This document shows, piece by piece, positions 8,772 through 16,279 of a DNA stretch of 64,000 nt (its first letter is position 1; every line of letters starts with the position of its first letter). This DNA comes from Parabacteroides sp. PFB2-10 (lineage in GTDB: Bacteria > Bacteroidota > Bacteroidia > Bacteroidales > Tannerellaceae): positions 62,001 to 126,000 of the forward strand of contig NZ_JARXWI010000009.1 of the NCBI RefSeq assembly GCF_029893085.1, in the 5' to 3' direction. The notes below the pieces were generated by a model. It was given only the letters and a program-made list of their open reading frames with translations. It was not told where the DNA came from and ran no database searches. A program made the position numbers and the translations under genes.

Positions 8772-10042
8772 TACAAGTCGAATCCTATATCACGACGGAA
8801 ATATTTTTTTTCGAAATCGATTGCCTTCGCCCCTTCAAACGAACGAGCCAACGCCTCTTCTTTGTCCTTACCGTATGAACTAACAGCGATCACACGTCCA
8901 CCACTGGTCAGTATCCGTCCGTCCGCTCTGCGAGTCCCGGCATGGAAGACAATGTTTTCAGCCGATACCTTATCCAGGCCTGTGATCTCTTTATCTTTTT
9001 CATAGGCCTCGGGGTAGCCTCCGCTAACCAACATCACGGTAACGGCGGCACGCGGATCCTCCCGCATCTCCCGCTTATCAAGGTCGCCGGCAGCGACTCC
9101 TTCCAGAAGTTCAACCAGATCGCTCGCGATACGCAGCATCACCACCTCGGTTTCCGGATCGCCCATGCGGCAATTGTATTCGATCACCATCGGTTCGCCT
9201 TTCACTTCAATCAGTCCCAGGAAGATAAAGCCTTTATAATCGATTCCTTCCGCTTTCAATCCGGCGACGGTCGGACGGATAATCCGTTCCTCCACCTTCG
9301 CCATAAACACCTCGTCTGCAAAAGGAACAGGCGAAACAGCACCCATACCGCCGGTATTCAGGCCGGTATTGCCTTCGCCAATGCGTTTATAATCCTTGGC
9401 AACCGGCAGAATCTTATAATGTTCGCCATCGGTCATCACAAAGACAGAACACTCGATCCCGTCCAGAAACTCTTCGATCACCACCGTTTTGCTGGCATCA
9501 CCAAACATACCATCCAGCATACCGGCCAACTCCTGCTTGGCAACCGCCAGGTCGTCGATGATCAATACCCCTTTGCCGGCAGCCAATCCATCGGCTTTCA
9601 ACACATAAGGAGCCTCCAACGAGTCTAAGAAGGCATATCCTTCCGCCAGGTTCTCCGTCGTAATGCTCTGATAGCGTGCGGTTGGAATATGATGACGTTG
9701 CATAAACGCTTTGGCAAAATCCTTGCTTCCTTCGAGCTGTGCTCCCAGCTTGCTCGGGCCGATCACTGGGATATGTGCCAGCGTCGGATCGGCGCGGAAG
9801 AAGTCATAAATGCCTTTTACCAACGGATCTTCCGGACCCACAATCACCATATGCACACGGTTATTCAACACAAACGTCTTGATAGACTCGAAATCATCGG
9901 CCTTCATCGGCACGTTCGTGCCCGTTAAAGACGTTCCGGCGTTACCCGGCGCGATGAAAAGTTTATCAACCAGAGGACTTTGAGCTATTTTCCATGCCAA
10001 GGCATGTTCACGCCCGCCTGAACCTAACAATAGTATATTCAT
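8771..10042 (-). CDS. purD: Phosphoribosylamine-glycine ligase
   Basis: Second step of purine synthesis: 5-phosphoribosylamine + glycine + ATP to GAR. 423 residues, normal for the family. ATP-grasp protein with N-terminal [18 protein letters not shown], the [14 protein letters not shown] loop near residue 147, [10 protein letters not shown], and the family signature [11 protein letters not shown] near residue 292. Begins at the ATG 10040-10042, 30 bp after the THUMP methyltransferase stop, and shares a base with the next gene's GTG. Confidence 0.97.
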   Translation of the reverse strand: MNILLLGSGGREHALAWKIAQSPLVDKLFIAPGNAGTSLTGTNVPMKADDFESIKTFVLNNRVHMVIVGPEDPLVKGIYDFFRADPTLAHIPVIGPSKLGAQLEGSKDFAKAFMQRHHIPTARYQSITTENLAEGYAFLDSLEAPYVLKADGLAAGKGVLIIDDLAVAKQELAGMLDGMFGDASKTVVIEEFLDGIECSVFVMTDGEHYKILPVAKDYKRIGEGNTGLNTGGMGAVSPVPFADEVFMAKVEERIIRPTVAGLKAEGIDYKGFIFLGLIEVKGEPMVIEYNCRMGDPETEVVMLRIASDLVELLEGVAAGDLDKREMREDPRAAVTVMLVSGGYPEAYEKDKEITGLDKVSAENIVFHAGTRRADGRILTSGGRVIAVSSYGKDKEEALARSFEGAKAIDFEKKYFRRDIGFDL

Positions 10043-10072
10043 TTTTTTCGTATCAATTAAAACATGTTCGTA

Positions 10073-11539
10073 TTAAAACTCCTCCCGCCCTCTGTTCTTG
10101 AAAGGCTTTTTGGAAGAGTGTTTCTTGAAGTCGCTATCCCCGTCGCGGAAGTGTTTCTTATCGGGTTTCTTCGCCTGGAAAGGCTTACGATCCGGACGAC
10201 CATCCTTTCTGTCGTCGCCCAGGTAGCGTTTCCCGGGTATATAGGGTGCCTTCTCATCCTCATTTTCCGTGTGAGCCGCTGCAAAACGGCGTTCCGGACG
10301 ATCCATCTTATCCCGTTTGAAGTCGGGTTTGCGCTGAATAACTCTCCGGGATGAGCCACTGCCGCTGTCTTGCGTCTCATTCAATGCCTTTTTATAGTCT
10401 TTGTTTTTCCCGTCGAAGAGTTCATAACAACGGTATTCACACTCCAGCGAACCATTCAATAGTTTCACCTTCTGGCTCGGACGCAATCCGATCTTATCGA
10501 AACATTCGTCCTTATAGCTGAGGATCCAGGCGTTATATCCGGTAAACTTATGTTTCAACCGCTCCCCTATCATACTATAAAGCCCCATCAGGTCGCGCGA
10601 AGAGATGCGCTCTCCGTAAGGAGGATTGGTCACCAGGATGCCCGGTTGGGGTGCCTCTTCATACTTCTGGAAAGGCAACACCTGCAATTCAATGTATTTG
10701 GAAAGTCCGGCATTGCGGATATTCTCCTGCGCACTCTCGATCGCCACCGGCGAGATATCCGAACCATAACATTTGAATTTGAACTCTTTTTCGTTGCTCT
10801 CGTCGTTGTAGATACGATCGAACAATTCCTGATCGAAATCGAGCCATTTCTCAAAAGCGAACTCCTTGCGGTGAACACCCGGTGCAATATTGAGTGCGAT
10901 CATCGCCGCCTCGATCAATAGGGTGCCCGATCCGCACATCGGATCGACTAAGTTCGACTCGCCCCGCCATCCGGTCATCAGGATCATACCCGCTGCCAAC
11001 ACCTCGTTCAACGGCGCCTCCGTCTGATTCGTCCGGTAACCCCGCTTATGCAGGCTCTCTCCCGAGCTGTCGATCGAAAGGGTGCAGTCGTTATGCGAAA
11101 TATGTATATTGATCCGCAGATCCGGGTTGTTCACCCGCACCGACGGACGCTTCCCTTCCTTCTCCATAAAATAATCCACAATCGCATCTTTGGTGCGATA
11201 AGCGACAAATTTGGAGTGATTGAAGTCCTCGGAGAAGATAACCGAGTCGATGGCAAACGTAGTCTCCAGCGACATAAAATCTTCCCACTTCACCTTTTTC
11301 ACTTCATTATAAACCGTTTCGGCATCTTTGGCCTTGAAATGATAAATGGGTTTCAGAATGCGAAGGGCCGTGCGGCAATAGAAGTTTGCCTTGTAAAGCA
11401 TCTCTTTGTCTCCTGTAAAAGAGACCATGCGGCGACCTTTTTGTATATCCTGCGCGCCTAAGGCAATCAATTCTTCTGCAAGAATATCTTCCAGCCCTTG
11501 CTGGGTCTTTGCCACCATTTCAAAATTCGCGTTATTCAT
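10073..11539 (-). CDS. THUMP-domain rRNA (guanine-N2)-methyltransferase, RlmL-like
   Basis: 488 residues: an N-terminal ferredoxin-like/THUMP region (about 1-150) for RNA binding, then a class I methyltransferase (about 160-380) with VDPMCGSGTLLIEAAMIA as motif I and VTNPPYGERI as the catalytic NPPY motif for an exocyclic amino group. This matches the N-terminal half of RlmL/YcbY, which makes m2G2445 in 23S rRNA. After residue 385 comes a roughly 100-residue Arg/Lys/Asp-rich tail without predicted fold (KKALNETQDSGSGSSRR...), ending KNRGREEF, likely a disordered RNA-binding extension. Upstream lies cysE, 96 bp away. Confidence 0.9.
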   Translation of the reverse strand: MNNANFEMVAKTQQGLEDILAEELIALGAQDIQKGRRMVSFTGDKEMLYKANFYCRTALRILKPIYHFKAKDAETVYNEVKKVKWEDFMSLETTFAIDSVIFSEDFNHSKFVAYRTKDAIVDYFMEKEGKRPSVRVNNPDLRINIHISHNDCTLSIDSSGESLHKRGYRTNQTEAPLNEVLAAGMILMTGWRGESNLVDPMCGSGTLLIEAAMIALNIAPGVHRKEFAFEKWLDFDQELFDRIYNDESNEKEFKFKCYGSDISPVAIESAQENIRNAGLSKYIELQVLPFQKYEEAPQPGILVTNPPYGERISSRDLMGLYSMIGERLKHKFTGYNAWILSYKDECFDKIGLRPSQKVKLLNGSLECEYRCYELFDGKNKDYKKALNETQDSGSGSSRRVIQRKPDFKRDKMDRPERRFAAAHTENEDEKAPYIPGKRYLGDDRKDGRPDRKPFQAKKPDKKHFRDGDSDFKKHSSKKPFKNRGREEF

Positions 11540-11635
11540 TTTAGTAATTGAAAATTGACTGTTGATAATGGGTATCGATTATTACTTATGTTATATTGTT
11601 TCTCTTTCATGTCTTCTGGTGGTAATTACCAATTG
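11540..11635. repeat. Short inverted repeat between THUMP methyltransferase and cysE
   Basis: TTGATAATGG near 11561 and CCATTATCAA near 11642 form a 10-bp inverted repeat in an AATTGACA-rich spacer. The right arm falls in the last codons of cysE. Similar AT-rich tails also occur just after the HlyD gene near 63035-63060. No gene. Confidence 0.5.
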
Positions 11636-12535
11636 TCAATTATCCATTATCAATTGATAAACCGTTTCTCCTGCCTCTACATCGCGTGCGATCCATACGT
11701 TTCCACAGATCGTAGCCCCTTTGCCTATGCGTATCTTTCCGATAAGCGTCGCATTGGAATAGATGGTGACATGATCTTCCAGGATAGGATGACGGGCCAC
11801 CCCACGCACGGGGTTGCCATCCGTGTCGGGAGCCAATTTCTCACCGGCCAGGCTGACCCCCTGGAATATCCGAACATGATGACCGATCACACTGGTCTCG
11901 CCGATCACAGTGCCCGTGCCATGGTCGATCGAAAAATGATGACCGATCGATGCCGCCGGATGGATATCGATTCCGGTTTCGGAATGCGCCATTTCGGTGA
12001 TCATCCGGGGAATAAAAGGAACGCCTAACAGATGCAGTTGATGAGCGATCCGGTAGTTCACGATAGCCCGAAACCCCGGATAGCAAAAGATAACCTCGCC
12101 GATATGCTGCGCCGCCGGATCACTCTGGTAGGTAGCCTCTATATCGGTCGCCAGTATGGCACGCAGGTCAGGCAAGGTGGAGATGAAACGTTCCGACAGC
12201 GCCTCTGCGTTTTGCCTGATCTCATCCGTCGGGATGGTTCGGCAGGAGGTCTCGTCGAAGCAAAGCCCGGCATGGATTTGGCGGGACAACAGGTGATGCA
12301 GGGTCTGCACATTCACCCCGGTATGCAAACGAATGGTTTGCACGTTCACCCGGCTCTTTCCATAATAGCCCGGGAAAAGAATGGCGCGGCACAAATCGAT
12401 GATCTCTTTCAGCGCGTCGCCCGACGGCAGGGTCTCCTCATCACGGCAGGTATGGTATAATTGTTTATACGAGACCTCGTCCGACAATTGTTCGATCGTC
12501 TCGCTCAACACAGCATTATGCGGGAACACGTCCAT
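11636..12535 (-). CDS. cysE: Serine O-acetyltransferase
   Basis: Acetylates serine with acetyl-CoA to O-acetylserine, the precursor of cysteine. 299 residues: an alpha-helical N-terminal domain (1-150) and a left-handed beta-helix of hexapeptide repeats (about 165-295) with the catalytic stretch DIHPAASIGHHFSIDHGTGT, VIGETSVIG and GKGATICGNVWI. It is of the longer EpsC/CysE plant-like type seen in Bacteroidetes. The last codons overlap an inverted repeat. A TATTTTTG box at 12562-12569 on the minus strand fits its promoter. Confidence 0.93.
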   Translation of the reverse strand: MDVFPHNAVLSETIEQLSDEVSYKQLYHTCRDEETLPSGDALKEIIDLCRAILFPGYYGKSRVNVQTIRLHTGVNVQTLHHLLSRQIHAGLCFDETSCRTIPTDEIRQNAEALSERFISTLPDLRAILATDIEATYQSDPAAQHIGEVIFCYPGFRAIVNYRIAHQLHLLGVPFIPRMITEMAHSETGIDIHPAASIGHHFSIDHGTGTVIGETSVIGHHVRIFQGVSLAGEKLAPDTDGNPVRGVARHPILEDHVTIYSNATLIGKIRIGKGATICGNVWIARDVEAGETVYQLIMDN

Positions 12536-12561
12536 TCATTTGATTTAATAACATTTCCCTG

Positions 12562-12569
12562 CAAAAATA
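12562..12569 (-). promoter_or_regulatory. Bacteroidetes -7 box for cysE
   Basis: TATTTTTG on the minus strand, 27 bp before the cysE ATG, matches TAnnTTTG. Confidence 0.55.
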
Positions 12570-12582
12570 GGATTATTTTCGG

Positions 12583-13029
12583 TTACCAATTCAACACTAA
12601 ACGGAAATATTTGGTTCCAGGCCTAAAATCTTCACTAATAGCGAAATCGCTGTACTGCACATAGAAGGTCACATAACCCGGACGATACTCCCAGGAGATG
12701 GTTTCCGTCCACGCGTGTTCGCCGCCGCCAGGATATACTTCCAGAAACTCCAACGGATAAGGCAGCGGCGTCAAGCCTTCGCTCTGTTGTCCGGGACGCA
12801 CATAGACATAAGCCATCACGCTCCCCCATTTAAAGATGGTATTGTCGATTTCCGGGGCGCTTTTGTCGCACACAAAATAAGGCGTGTCGCCATCATATTC
12901 AATGCGCCAGTCGCGTGAGTCAACTGTGATCTCCACGATCTCCATTTGCGTGCCGTTTTCCGTCACCTCACATCCGGAGAACCCTAAACCCAATACCGCC
13001 ATAACAAATACCAACAGATACTTTTTCAT
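12583..13029 (-). CDS. Small lipoprotein of unknown function
   Basis: 148 residues. N-terminal signal MKKYLLVFVMAVLGLGFSGC gives a type II signal peptide with lipidation expected at Cys20. The mature part is aromatic and beta-rich (DWRIEYDGDTPYFVCDKSAPEIDN, GYVTFYVQYSD, FRLVLNW at the very end) and looks like one compact beta domain. No family recognised. It is transcribed alone from a TATCTTTG box (13055-13062), away from aroK. Confidence 0.8.
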   Translation of the reverse strand: MKKYLLVFVMAVLGLGFSGCEVTENGTQMEIVEITVDSRDWRIEYDGDTPYFVCDKSAPEIDNTIFKWGSVMAYVYVRPGQQSEGLTPLPYPLEFLEVYPGGGEHAWTETISWEYRPGYVTFYVQYSDFAISEDFRPGTKYFRLVLNW

Positions 13030-13054
13030 AACTTTTCATTTTATATTTCTTCCA

Positions 13055-13062
13055 CAAAGATA
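13055..13062 (-). promoter_or_regulatory. Bacteroidetes -7 box for the lipoprotein gene
   Basis: TATCTTTG on the minus strand, 26 bp before the ATG, a full match to TAnnTTTG. Confidence 0.6.
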
Positions 13063-13185
13063 CACTTTCCTCCGCTTATTTCATGCCATGATGTCATTTT
13101 GCCCTGTACTTCGCTTCGCTCGTTTAGCGATTATTAATTGCTTCTGATCCTTCGGAGAAGCGAAGGCCGCTTACTAAGATGCTAA

Positions 13186-13362
13186 CAAATGTTAATTTCT
13201 CTATTTCCAACAAAATCCCCAATTTACGATTTGTAATTTCAGAGGGACTTTGCGCGCAAAAAAGGGGGACTTCGGAGACAAACTCCCGGGAGAAACACTT
13301 TTTAACGTATGGATTTGTAAGTAAAACAGACGTTTTACTTACAGTTCGTATTTTAACATTTG
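13186..13362 (+). repeat. Dispersed intergenic element, copy B
   Basis: The best-bounded copy. It starts with CAAATGTTAA (13186-13195) and ends with TTAACATTTG (13353-13362), which are exact inverted terminal repeats of 10 bp, giving a 177-bp unit. Inside are TTACGATTTGTAATTTC, the palindrome TTTGCGCGCAAA, the palindrome CTCCCGGGAG and a hairpin at 13317-13342 with an 11-bp perfect stem, GTAAGTAAAAC with GTTTTACTTAC. Compared with copy D, one stem pair has changed on both sides (C-G to T-A). Lies in a divergent spacer. Confidence 0.92.
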
Positions 13363-13457
13363 AGAGGTTGGGGTGTACAAATACACGGTGAGAAATCAAA
13401 TCCTTTCCCTACCTGAACTTCTAAATACTCATTGAGCGAATGAACCGTAAAAAAAAC

Positions 13458-13465
13458 TACATTTG
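13458..13465 (+). promoter_or_regulatory. Bacteroidetes -7 box for aroK-ald
   Basis: TACATTTG, 23 bp before the aroK ATG, with a TTG at 13432-13434 that could be part of a -33 element. Confidence 0.6.
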
Positions 13466-13487
13466 CATAAACTACTGGACAGACTAA

Positions 13488-14012
13488 ATGAAACGTATCT
13501 TTTTGATCGGGTATATGGGAGCCGGGAAGACGACTGTCGGGAAAGAGCTGGCGAGGGCGACCGGCCTCTCTTTTATTGACTTAGATAGCCATATCGAGGC
13601 GCGCTACCACCGCACGGTCGGGCAGATATTCCGGGAGAAAGGAGAAGCCTGTTTCCGGGACATTGAGCGAAGGATGCTGCACGAAGTGGCTATGTTCGAA
13701 GATGTGATCATCTCCACCGGAGGAGGGGCGCCTTGTTTTTCGGATAATATCACCTTTATGAACGAGATGGGGACAACGGTCTACCTGAAGGTTTCGGTCG
13801 AAGAACTGGCCAGCCGCCTGACGGTTGCCAAACAGACACGCCCCGTTTTGCAAGGACGCACTGGCGAAGAACTGATCGCCTTTATCCGGGAAAGCCTGGC
13901 GACGCGGGAGCCCTATTACACGCAGGCAACGCTTCTGTTCGATGCCGAGGTGATGCTGACCGAGCAGGACGTAAAGTCTATTGCCAGCCAATTGAAGAAA
14001 CTACTGATATAA
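13488..14012 (+). CDS. aroK: Shikimate kinase
   Basis: Phosphorylates shikimate at O3 in chorismate synthesis. 174 residues, normal length. P-loop GYMGAGKTTVGKELA at residues 8-22, substrate motif DLDSHIE near 34, the GGGAPC loop near 82 and a lid arginine region near 120 (TRPVLQGR). An alanine dehydrogenase gene starts 8 bp downstream on the same strand. Confidence 0.96.
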   Translation: MKRIFLIGYMGAGKTTVGKELARATGLSFIDLDSHIEARYHRTVGQIFREKGEACFRDIERRMLHEVAMFEDVIISTGGGAPCFSDNITFMNEMGTTVYLKVSVEELASRLTVAKQTRPVLQGRTGEELIAFIRESLATREPYYTQATLLFDAEVMLTEQDVKSIASQLKKLLI

Positions 14013-14020
14013 CGATTGAT

Positions 14021-15229
14021 ATGGGAGCAACACATGACAAAACACAAGGAGCGTACAGCCCACAGGAACTATTGAAAGAGCTGACAAAAAGCGGAAACAA
14101 ACTCCTGATAGGTATTCCCCGCGAGCGGGAGAAGGAAGAACGCCGGGTCGTTCTCACGCCCGAAGCAGTCGATATGTTGACCGATTGCGGCCACCGGGTG
14201 ATGGTGGAGACCGGCGCCGGCCTGGGCATCAACTACGGCGACAACCACTATGCAGAAGCCGGAGCGGAGATTGTAGCTACGTCTATGGAGGTGTTTCAGG
14301 CAGATATCCTGTTGAAGATACTGCCACCCACGGTCGAAGAGGTCATGATGATGCGGCCGCGCACCACCCTTTTTTCCATGACTTCCAAATATATGTTCGC
14401 CCCGGAGGCTTTTATCCTGATGATGACCAAACGCATTACCGCTATCGGGTTGGAACTGATCAGTGACAACGATGGGCGTCTGCCGGTATTGAATGTCATT
14501 TCAGAGATCGAAGGAACCGCCTCGATCACCATTGCAGCCGAACTATTGAGCAACACACAAGGCGGGAAAGGCATCCTGTTGGGAGGTATCCCGGGGGTAT
14601 CGCCTACCGAGATCGTGATCGTTGGAGCCGGCAATGCCGGAACCGTTGCCGCGCGGGCGGCCCTGGCGCTGGGTGCCAGCGTGAAGGTGTTCGACGATGA
14701 TATCAACAAACTGCGGGCGATCCAGAAGACGCTGGGACAGGGACTCTTCACCTCCACCTTCCATCCAAATGTATTACAGAATGCTTTCAGTACGGCGGAT
14801 GTGGTGATCGGCGCCATGCGTTACATCAATGCCGCCCACCGGTATGTCATAGCCGAAGAGCTGATCCAGACCATGAAACGGGGCGCCCTCGTGATCGACC
14901 TGCGTGTCAATCAGGGCGGATGCTTCGAGACCACCTGCAACCTCTCGCCACAGACGCCGCAGATATACGAACAATACGGCGTGCTCCATTATTGCAAACC
15001 CAACATCAGCAACAATGTCGCCCGTACCACCTCGATGGCATTGAGCAATATATTCGTACCGCTCCTGCGCGATATGGGCGATATCGGTAGCGTGCAAAAC
15101 ATGATCAAAGCCAATCAGGGGTTCAAACAGGGCGTCTATATGTACACAGGCAAGCCGGTCAACGACTACATATCCTCTTTCTTCGGCCTGCCCTCCAACA
15201 ATATCGATATCTATCTGGCGGCGTTTTAA
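14021..15229 (+). CDS. ald: Alanine dehydrogenase
   Basis: NAD-dependent interconversion of alanine with pyruvate and ammonia. 402 residues, about 30 longer at the N-terminus than the Bacillus enzyme; the core begins at GIPREREKEERRVVLTPEAV near residue 34. The NAD-binding motif VIVGAGNAGTVAA lies near residue 204 and the substrate region around 90-130 (TLFSMTSKYMF) deviates somewhat from the HLA-type motif of classical Ald. Could also act in the alanine dehydrogenase/PNT-like branch with another amino acid. Ends 6 bp before the convergent DUF4249 gene with no visible terminator. Confidence 0.87.
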   Translation: MGATHDKTQGAYSPQELLKELTKSGNKLLIGIPREREKEERRVVLTPEAVDMLTDCGHRVMVETGAGLGINYGDNHYAEAGAEIVATSMEVFQADILLKILPPTVEEVMMMRPRTTLFSMTSKYMFAPEAFILMMTKRITAIGLELISDNDGRLPVLNVISEIEGTASITIAAELLSNTQGGKGILLGGIPGVSPTEIVIVGAGNAGTVAARAALALGASVKVFDDDINKLRAIQKTLGQGLFTSTFHPNVLQNAFSTADVVIGAMRYINAAHRYVIAEELIQTMKRGALVIDLRVNQGGCFETTCNLSPQTPQIYEQYGVLHYCKPNISNNVARTTSMALSNIFVPLLRDMGDIGSVQNMIKANQGFKQGVYMYTGKPVNDYISSFFGLPSNNIDIYLAAF

Positions 15230-15235
15230 TACCAA

Positions 15236-16276
15236 CTACTCCTCCAACAATACCCTGGCACTATCCGGATGGCAGGCACCAAGGATACCCAGCCCGTTCT
15301 CGACATTGCAGAACAGGGGGATAGGTTCGGATATGCCTGCGTTGATCAATTCGTTTTGAAACGAGCCGTCCGATAGGGCCACCAATCCTTTCATATAATG
15401 ATAATACTCGCGAGAGAAGGTGTACAGGAAAGCGTAGAAATAGACCTTCGGAGGTGTCTCGGGGAAGATGTCGTTAAACCAGGGACCATCCCCGCCATAA
15501 TCACTGTACGCGCTATAAACGCGATCGGTTTTCACATGCATCGTATAACTTTTCCCGTTGAAAAGTTCGTCGCTGAACACCCGACCCTGCCTTGAACTAA
15601 GGTAGCCGTAGTCGAACAGTTTATCGAGCACGCTCAGGTCGTTCGCAAAAAGAGGTTCGTCGTCATAGTTGATCGACAACGCCTTCCAGCGGTATTCATC
15701 GGTGTATTCCTTTCTATGGGGATCCCACACCGGATGGTAGGCCATAAACCGGATGTAATAAAAATCATCTTCTCCCCCGGGATCGGTAAAGGTAACCGAC
15801 AAACGGTAGGGCACTCCTACTCGCCAGGTATCTTCTTCGTCGACAGCCAGGGGCGTCATGCGGAAGGCATCGACCGGAATAGCCCGTGGCACAACCGACT
15901 CGGCCGAGATCCCTTCAAATCCTTCTGCCCGGGCAGTGATCTTTATCCGGTCGCCTGACGCGGGTTTGTAACCGGCGCCAAAGTAACCCCGCCGGATGCT
16001 CTCTCCGTCACTCGGCTGCCACGGCATCTTCTCTTTCAGTTGTCCGTTCACATGGAGCTCGACCTCCGCCTGCCAGAGGGAATCGCGAGGCTGATCCTCA
16101 TCGGTATGAAACCAGCTCTGCGACACGAATGCCTTGACCGGTTCGCCTGCCACAACGATACTGTTCAATACCAGTTGAGGTGGTGTACGCAGGTCTTCCA
16201 GATCGATATCCGAATAACAGCCCGATAAACACAGGCATAAATAGGCAATCAAAGGGAGGATATAATAATGTTTCAT
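15236..16276 (-). CDS. DUF4249 lipoprotein, TonB-receptor partner
   Basis: 346 residues. Signal MKHYYILPLIAYLCLCLSGC with lipidation expected at Cys20, followed by YSDIDLEDLRTPPQLVLNSIVVAGEPVKAFVSQSW, the typical opening of DUF4249 proteins. These are surface or outer-membrane lipoproteins encoded next to TonB-dependent receptors in Bacteroidetes; their ligand is generally unknown. It is the last gene of a FecR / receptor / DUF4249 operon, 3 bp after the receptor stop. Expected role: accessory to uptake by that receptor. Confidence 0.88.
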   Translation of the reverse strand: MKHYYILPLIAYLCLCLSGCYSDIDLEDLRTPPQLVLNSIVVAGEPVKAFVSQSWFHTDEDQPRDSLWQAEVELHVNGQLKEKMPWQPSDGESIRRGYFGAGYKPASGDRIKITARAEGFEGISAESVVPRAIPVDAFRMTPLAVDEEDTWRVGVPYRLSVTFTDPGGEDDFYYIRFMAYHPVWDPHRKEYTDEYRWKALSINYDDEPLFANDLSVLDKLFDYGYLSSRQGRVFSDELFNGKSYTMHVKTDRVYSAYSDYGGDGPWFNDIFPETPPKVYFYAFLYTFSREYYHYMKGLVALSDGSFQNELINAGISEPIPLFCNVENGLGILGACHPDSARVLLEE

Positions 16277-16279
16277 TTG

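Larger units (their letters stand above)
13030..13487. other. Intergenic region between the lipoprotein gene and aroK
   Basis: 458 bp without a credible gene. It contains the lipoprotein promoter (13055-13062), a 6-bp-stem hairpin CCTTCG/CGAAGG near 13149-13166, copy B of the dispersed element (13186-13362), and the aroK -7 box (13458-13465). Confidence 0.8.
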
